Below, piece after piece: positions 8,044 through 19,984 of a stretch of 64,000 nt of DNA. A model generated the notes under the pieces. That model did no database searches and was not told the origin of the DNA. It saw only the letters and a program-made list of their open reading frames with translations. The position numbers were made by a program, and so were the translations under genes. Origin of the DNA: Brachypodium distachyon (taxonomy: Eukaryota; Streptophyta; Magnoliopsida; Poales; Poaceae); assembly GCF_000005505.3 (NCBI RefSeq), contig NC_016131.3, forward strand, positions 9,011,501 to 9,075,500. Direction: 5' to 3'. Position 1 is the stretch's first letter. Every line of letters starts with the position of its first letter.

Positions 8044-11000
8044 CTGAAAGAAAGTGATTGCAGGATTAGAACTTTGGAAGAACTAGCTTTATCTTGCACT
8101 ATAGATATGAGCTAAACAAGAAGGAATGGTCTTTTCTCTGACAACGAAACCACAACAGAACTTGAATGCCACCAACTAAAAGGAACTACGGGAAAAATCC
8201 CCGAGATACCTAGTTTAAAAACTGAGGAAAGAGGGAATTTTCAAAACAAGAAGGGTGGGTGGGTGGGAAAAGAAGAAAAATCAGAGTCTACTTTTCCATT
8301 TTTCAAATAGTTTAGAGGTTAAAATAGTTAGTAGACTCAACTTCGACCATTTCTAACCAGGGAGAAACCTAAGGGCAGCGAGGCTAAATTTAGCCCCAAA
8401 TGCTAACTCGCGCATAAATTAAGCCCCAATGCCTCCCTACAATGAACACTTCACAACATACACGCAATGTGTTCACCGCAGGTTGGAACAAAAATGATAT
8501 CATGACATCACTCTAAGACACAAGATTAAATTAAGCTCATACAAGGAGCGAAATACCAAGTTATTACAACTCACGGACACATGTCCACAATCATCATTAC
8601 ACCAGCGGAAGCAAATTAGGCACAAGTACGGACAAGTTTACAATTATTGCCTAAGAGGCTGAAACTGAAAGGAGAGCCCGCCACAATTTCACAGAACTCT
8701 GCTTTGGAATCTGCTGGCTAAACGTCGAAGCTGTCGTCGTCGAACTCCACGAAGTAACCACTCACCTGCTCCGCTGGGAACTTTGGAGAAAACAACGTTG
8801 CAAAGCAACTGAGTACAAAGTACTCGCAAGACTTACATGGAGAACTAAGCTATTTATGCAACAAGTCTCAAAGGATGGATAAATATTGTAGGGTTATGCA
8901 GCAGCAAAATATCGGGAGAGACACACTAATGATATCGTCTAAGTAGAGGATAAGAAGCGTCTACTAAGTGAGGTGATCTTCTAATAACTAACACCAACCA
9001 AACACAACCTCTTATCACCCCCTCAACCCCTTGTGAGGAAATGATCCAAAGGGACTCACACTTAAGCAGTTTTAAGCATATCCATGATTAAGGCTAATTA
9101 CTACTCAAGTTTATGAGATTAAGTTGATCAAGTTCTCTATGATCAAGTAATGACCAACCAAGTCGTCCATAACCACGGACACGGCTTTCCGAAAGATTTA
9201 TCCCTGCAGGGTGCACCAATTTACCCGTACACGTTCGTCCAACCCTTGCTGCCACTCGAGTAGGAACACACGAAGGCGTGTGCCAGCAGGATTGGGCGAC
9301 ACGGCGTTTCCAAACCCCACAACTAATCCAGGGGACCACCCAACTGAGTCTATCCGAAACGAGAGCCCGGCCGAAGCGTCGTACGGACTCAAGAGTTGCG
9401 AGGACAGCTGGTAGCGGTTCATAGCCCGCAGGATGACCACTCCAGACTAGTGCCGCAAGCCCTGTATGAATGCAAAGTACAAATAAATCTCCAACAACAC
9501 CAGTGTATATGCGATATGCCAAATGGAACGCCCGAACTATGTGGCCCCTGGAAGAGCTATGAAACAAGTACTAGGCCGAGGGGGAAGCCATATCTTCACC
9601 CACGAGCGGTTAGCGCGAAGAGTCTTGGATCGGCAAAAACGAGAACTCGGTCCTTAGGTCGGCGCAAATGGAACAAATCACCAATGCGTTAGCACGGCCT
9701 CCCATCGTTGCCTTGTTGCAGGTAATAACATGTCACAGTTTAACAATTGCAATTTAAATACAGGAAGTAGCATGTGGATGCAGCAATTGTATAACCCCAA
9801 GTAAGGATACTAGACTAGCAATCTAAGCAAGACTTCTAATGACCAAGTAGGGCAATAAAACAAACATGTGACATGGTAATTGGACAAGTAACAAGACAAA
9901 AGGCATTTGAGTAGAGCTGACTAAAAGCTATGCAATCCTAAAGGCATCGTGACAAGAACCGAGAATGTAACTTAGTGCAAGAATGAGAGAGAGGCGTTGG
10001 GTATAAACAACATGGTCAAGGAATGGCTGCTTGCCTGGATCCTCGATCGCTGGGCACCGAGAGAGGGGGTCCGAGTAGGTGTGGGAACCCGGTTCGTCGG
10101 CGGAGTGTGGCGTAGACGCTAACGATAAGATCCAAACACACAAGGTACGGATGAATAAGCATACATAGAGTGCAATGCGCAAACAAGAATGCATGGCATG
10201 TGATAAAACGATGCATACAATTTAAACAAGAGTTCTAGGCATTTAGGGAAATAGATTATCCATTAGCTAGTAAGATAGATGATAACAGTGGCTACACTTT
10301 GCCCAAATATAATAAACAATGACATGGTCATAAAGTACAAGTTTCAAGGAATAATTTACATCTTTACAGAAGGTTCAAAAGCATTACCAATTTTAAACTA
10401 GGAGCTACACAAATTTATAAGTTTGAATTTCAAATCTGGGACAGATTTGAAATTCGAAACCTCAAAGTGGAAATCTAACTGCACAGTTAAATTCCTTACA
10501 TTTTTCTGATTCCAAAACATATATGGTTTGCCCAAATTGGATCTAGCATGCATTTACTCGGATTTAAACAAGATAACACATTTTCTGCAATTAAACCAAA
10601 AACCAAAAGGAAAACAAAACAGATCCGGCGCGTGGACTCGGTTCACCGGGCGCAGCAGTGCACCAAGTCGCTGACAGGTGGGTCCATGGGGCCCACTTGT
10701 CAGTAACCGGCGAATACCCAAAAATTGGGGTTTTAATCTTGCGCCGGCGGGGAATCGACCCGCGCCTCAGCTCGGTCGGCAAACGGACGAAGCAGGCAGC
10801 CAGTTGGGCTGAGCGTTCGGATCTTAACAGATCCAAGCGCTCGGCTTCCTTAAACCAAAAGGAGATAGCAGCTTGCGGGCGCGCGCGGCGGCCACGGCAG
10901 AGGCTCGTCGGCGGCGACCACACGGCACCGCGGAGCACAGGCTCGGCCTTTTCGTCGTTCCAAGACCGGCAGAGGCAAGGTGGCTCGACGGCCACCATGC

Positions 11001-12090
11001 AAGCCTCCCCGGAGCACCGGCACGGCACGGAGCGGAAGCTCGCCTGGAGGGAGGAAAGGGGGCACGGGTGCGCGAGGTCATGGCGAAGCTCACCGAGCAA
11101 GAATTCGCCGGTGAAGAGGAGGGAGCTCGCCGGAATTTGAAGAAGATTCGTCGGCGGCCGGAGACGAAGAAGAGGAGCTAGGCGTGGCTGTCGTCGATCT
11201 CGGCGGAATTCCTCGCGCCCCAAGGAAGTAGTCGACGTCGGGGATCTCGTGACGCAGTCAGCCGGGCTTGAAGACGACGGCTCGACGCGGCGGCGCCCAC
11301 GGCTCGGAGTAGGAAGGCGACGGCAGCGCGCAGAAAAGGAGGGAGGAGGAGCCATCTAGGGTTTCCTTGCGCTAGGGTTGAGAGGAGGCGCGGCTATGCT
11401 TAAGTAGGCGGCGCGGAGCCCTCCAGTCGTTGTCGTCGTCGAAGTGGCGCGGGCGCCCCCACTGCTCGGAGAAGAAAAAAGCAGAGGAAGAAGGTGCAAC
11501 TGTGAGAGATGGCGTATTCAGGAGTTTACGCCTTCGCTGCTGGGAGGCGTAACGCGGGGCGGCGCGCGTGAAGTTGGGCTGCGGGGTGCGGGCGCGTGTA
11601 GCTAGGCCGAGTGGGCCTGGGCCGACTCGGGCCGAAGGTAAGAAGGTAAGTTTTCCTTTTTCCTTTTTCCTTTTTCTGTTTTCTGTTTTGCAAATAGTTT
11701 TGTTTGTACTTTGTTTTCTTGATTCAAATTTTAAATACCATTTTGAAAAGCTGAGGAGCAGGAGAGTTCAAATATGGTACTATTATTTGGAAATATTCAA
11801 ATGAGGGTAAAGGTTTAAATCAAAACCCATTCAAATGTCATTTGTAAAGGTAGGAAAAAGAAATTTAAATCACAAAAGAGAAAGAGGGAAGATTCCCACT
11901 TGAATCTTCTAGCAACTCTAACAACAAGATTTCAAATAACAAGTTGAAGTGGTAAATTTAAATTCATGGGAAGCAAAAGTAGATATGACATGGGCATGGA
12001 TGCAAAAGTAAATGTCATGGCAACATTAATTAAATTATAAACAAGTCCAACAAGGGCTTAGAAGTAAAGTGTTGCTCTCGGGCTGTTACA
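8044..12090 (-). mobile_element. Degenerate LTR-like region of a Gypsy retrotransposon
   Basis: About 4 kb without a recognisable gene. On the minus strand it begins at 12090 with TGTAACAGCCCGAGAGCAAC, which resembles the TGTAACAGCCC start of many grass Gypsy LTRs. It leads toward the ORF0 and gag sequence at 8043 and 7139. The minus-strand open stretch at 10591-11355 is low-complexity and GC-rich and not convincing as a protein. I could not place the 3' LTR boundary or a primer-binding site, so the exact extent is uncertain. Confidence 0.45.
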
Positions 12091-12593
12091 ATCCCGTCAA
12101 ATCCAAAACATGGTACAGAGTATCGACGCATAATCGCATAAATAAGGTGACTCAAAATTTTAGTAGGAGTAGTACTCTTTTAAGGAGAAAATAACAAAAG
12201 TAGTGACCATCTGGCGTGACGAAAAGGATGGACACAGAGTCAAGAGAGGCATTTGGCCCTGCATCCAATAAACCGGACCCTTCCAGGCGGCAATAGCCAA
12301 AATGAAAGAAAAAAGGCTCCTCTTCCATTCATGGATTGTGTCAATATATGTCCTTTTTATATTTAATTAAAAAAAATAAGGGAATAGCAGAAAAAATCAT
12401 GGAAGAAAAGAAGAAGCAATCCGTTATTTCTTACCTTTGCCTTCCATACTAAATCATCAAATCAGAGAGCGACACTCGTCCATGGCGGTAAGGGCCAAAA
12501 TTAAATCGTTGTCCAAACTAGGTTGGAGTGACAACTAAAAAAAGGACTTGCCAAGTTTCGCGAGTCACAATGTCTTTGGTTGCTTTGGTCTAC
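12091..12593. other. AT-rich spacer between two transposon blocks
   Basis: No gene or recognisable repeat seen. The sequence is AT-rich with purine runs. Confidence 0.5.
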
Positions 12594-12604
12594 TTTTAAC
12601 ACTC

Positions 12605-12823
12605 GAGAAAATTACTTAAAACCACCACATTTGGGGCAGATGTCGAGGAAAACCATCTTTTTCTTAATTTTTTTCAAATTACGACCACTTTCTCGGTCTG
12701 TTTTCCTCCCGCGCACTAATTTCGCTGTTTATCGCGTTTTGACGGGAAAACTGACAGGGAGACCCACATCTGAGGTCCACATCGGCTCCACGCTGGGCCC
12801 CGGCCGTCCACCGTGTCCAGACC
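12605..12823 (+). repeat. MULE left terminal inverted repeat
   Basis: Inverse copy of 26300-26524, beginning GAGAAAATTACTTAAAACC. It is interrupted near 12824-12837, where sequence related to the middle of the Gypsy LTR begins. Confidence 0.85.
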
Positions 12824-12837
12824 CGACCCCTAGCCCG

Positions 12838-13190
12838 AGTTCGTTCGCTCGTTTGCTGAGCCGACTCGTAGTGCAACACTGGCAATAGCCTGAAGTAGAA
12901 GAGAACACTTAGCCAAAAGAGACCACCGGAGGGGCTTCCCCCGGCAACCTGTAAACAGCCAATTTCACAGTAATACAAGCTCAGACAAGCAGGCCGTAGG
13001 GTTTTACACCGCAAGGTGGCTTGAACCTGGGTAAAAAGCGTGTGCATGTGTCCTTGATAGTGTTCTCAATGCGTTCTTACGCTTCGCATTGGCCCCGCCT
13101 GCGATCGCCGAAGCGATCCCCGTAGCCCACTGCCGAACCTAAAAAGGGGGTGCCCGCGCATCCCCGGTGTCGGAGCCCCGTGCGACGACA
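12838..13190 (+). repeat. 5' LTR, truncated
   Basis: Matches 25727-26081 of the 3' LTR, including AGCCGACTCGTAGTGCAACA, the CAATAGCCTGAAGTAGAAG block and the terminus CGTGCGACGACA. The first ~575 bp of the LTR, including its TATA box, are missing. The sequence upstream is the MULE inverted repeat. Confidence 0.85.
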
Positions 13191-13215
13191 TCTGGCGCGC
13201 CAGGTAGGGGGCTGC
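13191..13215 (+). other. Candidate primer-binding site region
   Basis: Directly after the LTR end, TCTGGCGCGCCAGGTAGGGG follows. Its position (1-3 bp after the LTR) and TGG start fit a tRNA primer-binding site. I cannot assign the tRNA with confidence. Confidence 0.55.
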
Positions 13216-13299
13216 GTGAGGAGAGCTCGCCGGTGACCGCCGGCGGCGACGTCTGCACCAGCATCGGCTTCGTCTTTCTCGACGACAGAGCCAGCCACC

Positions 13300-14566
13300 A
13301 TGCCCCCCAAGCGGGATGGTGACTCGAGGATCGACCCGCATGCAGCCCCAGCGGCGCACACGCGGTTGCACGATGTACCACGGGCATCGCAGGAACAGGG
13401 TGATCCTCAGCTTGCCCGAGCGCAGCCATCACAGCTGCCACCGCCGCCTCCTCGACCGTCGGCTGATAACCGGTCCAGAGGGCCGGCGTCTCCCAGCGCT
13501 GGAGCCAGCCGCACGAGCGGTCACAACGCCGCCCGTGCCTTGCAGCGGGGTGGCCCGCAGGCCGACGAACCGCAACAGTCACACGAGGAGCACGGAGCGT
13601 CACGGGCGACACCAATCGGCTCGCGTCCGGCTCACCCGAGGGTGTCCGGGGATAGAGCGGAGGGCAGCCGTTCGGGGAACCGGCAGCCTCCCGCGCAAAC
13701 CCCGGCGGAGGCCATCATCGCCACGCGAGTCATGGTGCGCAACAAGCCGCCCCAGGGCACGCCAGCGCACGAGGCATGGAGCGCCGAGTTGGACGCGCTC
13801 CTCGCGCTCGCCGCCCAACAGCGACAGGGCGAATGCGGCCCGGCAGGCTCAGGCCGCGGGCAGAACCCGGGGCATGGAGACGCGCCCCGTGCCTCGCAGC
13901 AAGGGGAAAACCCTCCCCCGCAGGGAGGCCCGGGAGGCGGGGACCCGAAGGGGTCCTCCGACTCGTCACCCACCGTCGCGCGAGGTGACTCGCGCGGCAT
14001 CTTGAATGCCCGCCAGCAGGAGGACCTGCGTCCGCGCCTGGAGCACCGGCGAGAGGTGGAGCGCCAACACCCACAGGAGCAGGAGGATGCTCCTATGGGT
14101 CCTGAGAATGGCTGCACTGCGTTTACGCGTGAGTTGCGGCGGGTGACATGGCCCCGCAAGTTCCGAGCACCCGCGCTCGGTACGTACGACGGGACCGTGA
14201 ATCCCGGGAACCATGGCGGAGCTGCACACTGTAGTGCAGAAGCCGGGAGAGACGCTCCGGAGCTTCGTCAACCGTTTCTCCAGTCTCTCCTACTCCATCC
14301 CTGAGGCGGAGGTTGCTGCCATCGTCAACACCTTCGCCATCAACGTCCGTGACCCCAAGATGTGCGAGAAGCTGAGCACGCATCGGAATCGGACGACGCA
14401 GGATCTGTACGCCCTGGCGCACAAGTGTGCCATGGCCGAGGAAAGGCGCCTAGCACCCGAACTTGCAGCTAAGGCTGCCGCGAGCCCGGGAGAGGGTTCG
14501 CAGAAGAAGAGTTCCCGCAAGCGCAGCGGGAAGCAAGTCCTCGCCGCAGAGTCAGGGCTGATGTGA
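13300..14566 (+). pseudogene. Tat Gypsy gag, frameshifted and internally deleted
   Basis: The first frame (13300-14304) is a Pro/Arg/Gln-rich N-terminus that ends in the start of the gag core (FRAPALGTYDGTVNPGNH). The reading then jumps to another frame (14213-14566) with the gag C-terminal core (MAELHTVVQKPGETLRSFVN, RNRTTQDLYALAHKCAMAEE). The central gag helices normally found between 'TVNP' and 'MAELHT' are absent, so there is an internal deletion at about 14205-14212 together with a change of frame. Gag would form the particle shell; this copy cannot. Confidence 0.8.
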
Positions 14567-15821
14567 GGCCTGCAAAGAAGGCCTCGCCCGGTGGCAGGTC
14601 TGGCGGCAAGCAGGGCAACGCACCCCGCTGCCCCATCCACGCCAATTCTACCCACGACGCGCAGGACTGCCACATCCTACAAGGTATCACGCGGCGGCGC
14701 GAGCAGCGCCACGAGGAGCGCCGAGCAGCCGGCGCCTGCTTCAACTGCGGCGACATCGGGCATCTCTCCCGAGATTGCCCGAACGACCCTAGAGCGGGGC
14801 TGAAGCTTGCTGGCGGCAACGCTGGCAGGGAGGAAGCTCAGGGGGGACGTGGCCAAGCCCGCGCTGGCAGGGAGCGCCCTCTCCGAGGACGAGACAGGGC
14901 TCGCGCTAAGGAGCAGCGCGAGTCCGACTGCACTGGCGGCGACGAGCCGGGCTTCCAGGAGCCTCGCGGTGTCGCTTGCATCCATGGGGGAGCTTATGCT
15001 CTCCTATTTCACGCGGCAGTGAAGCGCCTCACCAGCGACGTGTGCACGCTGTTGCCGGACGCGGAGCCGCAGCAGCCGTTGAGGTGGTCGCATGTGCCGA
15101 TCACCTTAAGCGCCGACGATCACCCAGCGCGGCAGCTGGGTTTAGGGGTCATACCCTTCGTGGTTTCACTGATCATCAGCAGCATGAGGGTGACCAAGGT
15201 GCTGATGGATAACGGAGCGGGGCTGAACCTCCTGTCCGCCAGGTTGTTGGAGAAACTCCAGTTGCCGGTAGAGCAGCTGAAGCCCACCGACCTGTTCCGG
15301 GGGGTGAACCCCGGGATCGTGCGCCCCTGGGGCGCATCACACTGCCGGTGACCTTCGGGTCCCGGAAAGCGTTTAGGACCGAGCACATAGTGTTCAACGT
15401 GGCGCATACCCCGTTGCCCTACAACGGGATCCTCGGTCGGCCGGTGCTGATCAAGTTCATGGCGGTGACCCATTGCGCCTACGGCGTGATGAAGATGCCA
15501 TCCGTGTACGGCGTCCTCTCCATCAGGTGCGATCTCAAGGACGCGGCCTGGTGTGGTTGCGAGGTCGTCAGAGCCGCCGCCGTGGCCGACGCCGGTGACG
15601 AAGACGGTTCCGGGGACGAAGGCTTGCCGGGCGACAGCCCCGCAACAAAGAAGGCCCGTGCTGCCCCGCAAGAGCTTGCTGGGGGAAGCGCAGGCTCGAG
15701 CTCATGCCCCGGCAAGGGCCAAAAGCTTTGGGAGGAGGCCGCCAAGGGAAAGAGGCTGCCCCTCCAAGCCGGCAACAAGGAGCGCACCGTCACCGTCGGT
15801 GCAAACCTTACTGCCGAATAG
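14563..15821 (+). pseudogene. Tat Gypsy zinc knuckle and aspartic protease region
   Basis: A nucleocapsid CCHC knuckle (CFNCGDIGHLSRDC) at about 14740-14781 is followed by a retroviral-type aspartic protease segment (KVLMDNGAGLNLLSARLLEK, about 15197-15256). The active-site triplet reads D-N-G rather than the common D-T/S/G-G. A frameshift near 15340 moves the rest of the protease (FGSRKAFRTEHIVFNVAH, YNGILGRPVL) into the frame starting at 15348. Inactive as a continuous polyprotein. Confidence 0.8.
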
Positions 15822-16575
15822 AAAAGCGCTCTCATCACCTTCCTTCGAGAGAATGCCAACGTGTTCGCTTGGGAGCCGTCGGACCTTCCCGGAGTCCCTA
15901 GGGGGGTGATTGAGCATCGACTCGCGGTGCGTCCAGACGCGCGCCCCGTCAAGCAGAAGATCCACCGGCAAGCGCAGGAGCGAAAGGATTTCATCAAGCA
16001 AGAAGTGGACAAGCTCAAGACTGCAGGGGCTATCAGGGAAGTTCTGTACCCCACTTGGTTAGCTAACCCTGTAGTAGTACTCAAGGCGGGAAATAAGCTT
16101 CGCATGTGTGTAGATTTCACTGATCTTAACCGTGCATGTCCCAAGGATTCTTTCCCTGTACCCCGCATCGATTAGATGGTTGACTCCACTGGTGCTTGCG
16201 ACTTGTTGAGCTTTTTGGATGCTTTTTCCGGCTAGCATCAAATTAAGATGGCAGTCGAAGACGAGGAGAAAACAGCGTTCATCACCCCGGTTGGTTGTTA
16301 CTGTTACACGTGCATGCCTTGGGTTGAAGAATACGAGCTCAACATTCTAGCGCGCGCTCCGCGAGTGTTTGGGACCCCAGCTAGGCCAGAACATGGAGGC
16401 CTACATGGACGATATCGTCATCAAATCGAAGTGCGGGGACTCGCTGATTGATGACCTGCGGGAAACGTTTGATAACCTCCGCAGGATCAAACTCAAGCTG
16501 AACCCTGAGAAGTGCACCTTTGGTGTAAACTCGGGCCAGCTTCTGGGTTTCTTGGTTTCGCACAGGGGGGTATAA
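15822..16575 (+). pseudogene. Tat Gypsy reverse transcriptase, broken
   Basis: RT motifs are clear: YPTWLANPVVVLK, KLRMCVDFTDLNRACPKDSF, and the catalytic EAYMDDIVIKSK at about 16393-16428. In-frame stops occur at about 16173 (after FPVPRID) and 16233 (after FSG). A frameshift/rearrangement at about 16325-16370 separates the fingers from the YMDD motif. A further stop follows HRGV at 16573. Confidence 0.88.
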
Positions 16576-17661
16576 GCTAACCCACAGAAGATAGAAGCTA
16601 TCGAGAAGATGGAGACTCCCCGCAAGGTGAAGGATGTCCAGTGCCTCAACGGTTGCGTTGCCGCACTGGGCCGCTTCATCTCAAGGCTGGGCGAACGCGC
16701 CCTGCCTTTCTTCAAAGTGATGAAGAACAAGGGCCTGATAGAGTGGACCCCCGAGGCCGAGGCAGCGTTCCAAGATCTGAAACAATACCTGAAGTCGCCG
16801 CCCGTCCTCGTCGCCCCCAAGCGGGGCGAGCCGCTGCTACTCTACCTAGTAGCGACTGACCAGGTGGTCAGCTCGGTGCTGGTTGCCGAGAGGGAAGAAG
16901 ATGTTCCGGGGACTGAGACTGCAGGGCAGGGGGCTGAACGGCCCCCGGCAACCGCCTCGGACCTGGGGACCGCCCCCAAGCTGGCAACTTCAGCACCGCG
17001 CAAGCGGCCCATGCAGCACCCAGTGTACTTCGTCAGCATGGTGCTGCGCGACGCCCGTACGAGGTACCCGCAGGTGCAGAAGCTCCTCCTGGGGATTCTG
17101 CTCGCGTCCCGGAAGCTGCGCCAGCACTTCCAGGCGCACCACGTCACGGTGGTGTCGGGGTTCTGCCTCGAGCGAGCCCTCACCAACCGTGAAGCCACCG
17201 GGAGGGTGGCCGAGTGGAGGATGGAGCTATCGGAGTTCGATCTGCACTTCACCAATTCCAAGAGCATTAAGAGTGCGGCCCTGGCGGACTTCGTCGCGGA
17301 GTGGACGTCGACGGGTGTAGAAGAGGAGGCGCCGGAGACCAGCCTGCCGGGCAAGCTAGACGAACGCCACTGGGTCCTCTACTTCGACGGGGCGTTCAGC
17401 CTCCAGGGGGCCGGCGCCGGGGTCGTCATCGAGTCACCGACGGGGGATCAATTGAGTTTCTCTGTCCAACTCGATTTCACGAACTCCACCAACAACACGG
17501 CAGAGTACGAGGGTTTGCTTGCCGGGTTGCGGGCAGCTATCGCCCTGCACATCAAGCGCCTGATCGTTCGCGGGGACTCTCAGCTCGTGATTAACCAGGT
17601 TAACAAGGACTACGACTGTCCGCAGATGGCACCGTACGTGGAGGAAGTCCGCAAGCTATAA
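16576..17661 (+). pseudogene. Tat Gypsy RNase H (connection) plus archaeal-type second RNase H
   Basis: One open frame from 16609. The first half is the RT-linked RNase H remnant (PVYFVSMVLRDARTRYPQVQ, LRQHFQAHHVTVVS). The second half is a full-looking second RNase H with its acidic residues (HWVLYFDGAFSLQGAGAGVV; NNTAEYEGLLAGLRAAI; IVRGDSQLVINQVNKDY). A second RNase H here is the diagnostic feature of the Tat lineage. A stop at 17659-17661 interrupts the domain's end, and the frame continues at 17677. Confidence 0.85.
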
Positions 17662-19120
17662 CGCAAGTTCAAGGATTTGCGATTTGAGCACGTCAAGCGG
17701 AAGGACAACTTCACGGCTGACGAGCTGTCCAAGATGGCAGCAGAACGCCGGAAGCCTCCAGCGGGGGTGTTCTGGCACAGGCAAGCTACGCCCTCAGTCG
17801 CCACTGAGCTGGTTGCCGGGGAAGCTCCTCCGGCAACCAAAGGAAACCCCGCAACAACAGGGGTCCATGCTGCTGACGTAGCGGCATGCATTGGCAGGGA
17901 GACCCCTCCCTGGGCGATGGAAATCGCCCGTTACCTGAAGGGGGAGGCTCTCCCGGAAGATGACATCGCTGCGGAGCGAGTGGCTCGGCAAGCCAAGATG
18001 TACGCCATGGTGGACGGGAACCTCTACCGCAGGCGTGCAAATGGAGTCAAGCTCCTCTGCGTGCCCCAAGATGAAGGGCGCGCACTGTTGGAGGAGACAC
18101 ATCGAGGCACATGCTCCCACCATGTGGCCTCCCGGGCGCTGGCCGGCAAGGCGTTTCGGCACGGTTTTTACTAGCCCACGGCCCTGGCCGATGCGGAGCA
18201 GCTGGTGAAGACGTGAGAGGCGTGCTAGTTCCACTCAAAGAAGAGCACCTAGCCGGCGCAGGCCCTGCAGGTCATTCCGTCCTCATGGCCATTCGCGGTC
18301 CGGGGGCTGGACATCGTCGGCAAGCTGCCGAGAGCGGTCGGCGGCTACGAGTACTTGCTCGTGCTCGTGGCCATCGACAAGTTTTCCAAGTGGGTGGAGG
18401 TGGAACCGGTGCGAAAGGTGACCGCCCAGGCGGCCATCAAGTTCTTCAAGAGCATTGTGTGCCGGTTTGGTGTGCCTGACGGCATCATCACCGACAACGG
18501 CACGCAATTCACGAGCGTGGTGTTCCAGGCCTACTGCGAGGGCATGGGCACCAAGATACACTTCGCGTCCATTACTCACCCAAGGAGTAACGGGCAGGCG
18601 GAGCGAGCCAACGCGGAAGTGCTGCGGGGGCTCAAGACGAGAACCTTTGACAAGCTCAAAGGTCACGAGAAACACTGGGTCGAAGAACTCCAGCCCGTGC
18701 TGTGGTCAATCAGGACCACACCTAGTCGGGCAACGGACGAAACCCCTTTCGCTCTTGTCTACGGGGCAGAAGCGGTGCTGCCCCTCGAGCTCAAGCACGG
18801 ATCTCCCCGAGTACGCGCATACGGCAACTCCAGCCAACACGAGCAAAGGGTTGACGATCTGAACTTCATCGAAGAGCTTCGATGCCGGGCTGCTGTGCAA
18901 GCCGCGCGCTACCAGCAGGGACCCCGGGGGCTCGAGAACGGAGACCTTGACCTGTGCCGGATACAAGGAACGAAGGCCGGGAACAAGTTGACTCCGAAAT
19001 GGGAGGGGCCCTTCCGGGTAGTACAGGTGACCAGACCGGGGGCTGTCCGGCTGGAAACCGAAGATGGCTTGCCGATGCAAAATAGCTAGAATATTGAGCA
19101 CTTGCGCAAGTTCTACCCGT
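17662..19120 (+). pseudogene. Tat Gypsy integrase
   Basis: After the end of the second RNase H (RFEHVKRKDNFTADELSKMA), a zinc-binding N-terminal remnant (HRGTCSH, broken by several stops at about 18172-18252) leads into the DDE core. That core has GLDIVGKLP (first Asp), GIITDNGTQF (second Asp) and HPRSNGQAERANAEVL (Glu). The C-terminal part includes LTPKWEGPFRVVQV and ends in sequence like IEHLRKFYP just before a stop at about 19122. A TAG at 19087-19089 is one more lesion. Confidence 0.88.
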
Positions 19121-19129
19121 GAAGCGGCG

Positions 19130-19984
19130 GAGCCCGACCCTCAGGTAATGCCGCCGATGCATACCTCTCGAACTAGTGTAGCCGGACAACCCCTGTGTGT
19201 AAACCACTGGTTATTATGAATAAAGATAAGTGCCGTTTCCTGAATGTTTAGTTGCCTCGTTTTATTTGCATGTTCCTTTCACTTCTATCTCTTGCCCTAG
19301 GTGCACAGAAGTGTCTTTCCATACTTGGTTGTGAGCAGGGAGCTGCCGAAGTCTCGAAAACATAAACCCGTTGCCGGATCGCTCCGACACGGGACATGCA
19401 GTTGCCGGGCTCCCCGCAACGTGCATCACGGGACGTGCAATTGCCGGGCTTCCCGCAACGTGCATCACGCAGTCGCTGCGTCTGGGAAATAAAGTGCTCA
19501 CATCCAAGTTTGGCAACGACCCTTCCGTACCCGGGGGCTGGGGAGGCAGGAGAGTTATCCATACTGCTGCTTTGTGTTTTTCGTGAATTTTGAAAAAATT
19601 TGCAGCCTTCGGGCTTGGTAAGAATCTAATGTGCATGGTAAAGGCAGAATCTTGCGCACTGTAATGCCCGTGGACCGCCCACGGGTCGCGGCATGTAGCA
19701 ACGCCTTGTGGTGCGGAGCGACCGCACCACGAGGCACTCGCCGCACTTCGAGGCCCCTGATTCAGGAGGAAGCCGCCACATGTACCACAGCAACTTGGCA
19801 TGCGGAGTGGCGAGGACCATACCGCACTCCAAGGGGTGGGGCACCACGTATACTGCCTTGACCCGGCACGCGTGGTGGCAAGCCCCCCTTCTGCGCCTAT
19901 AAAAGTAGTGTCCCGGCCATGGAACGACTCAGAGCGAAGCCAAGGAAGAGGCCGCGAAGATGAGTGGTGCCGCAAAGGCGCGAT
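19130..19984 (+). other. Tat element 3' non-coding region before the tandem array
   Basis: No protein-like frame. It contains a short direct duplication near 19398-19470 (GCATCACGGGACGTGCA / GCATCACGCA units with TTGCCGGGCT). This is the usual non-coding stretch between pol and the antisense gene. Confidence 0.55.

Noticed and set aside
10591..11355. 254-aa minus-strand open frame in the LTR-like region
   Set aside because: Low-complexity, Arg/Ser/Pro-rich translation of GC-rich DNA with overlapping frames on both strands; no domain recognised.
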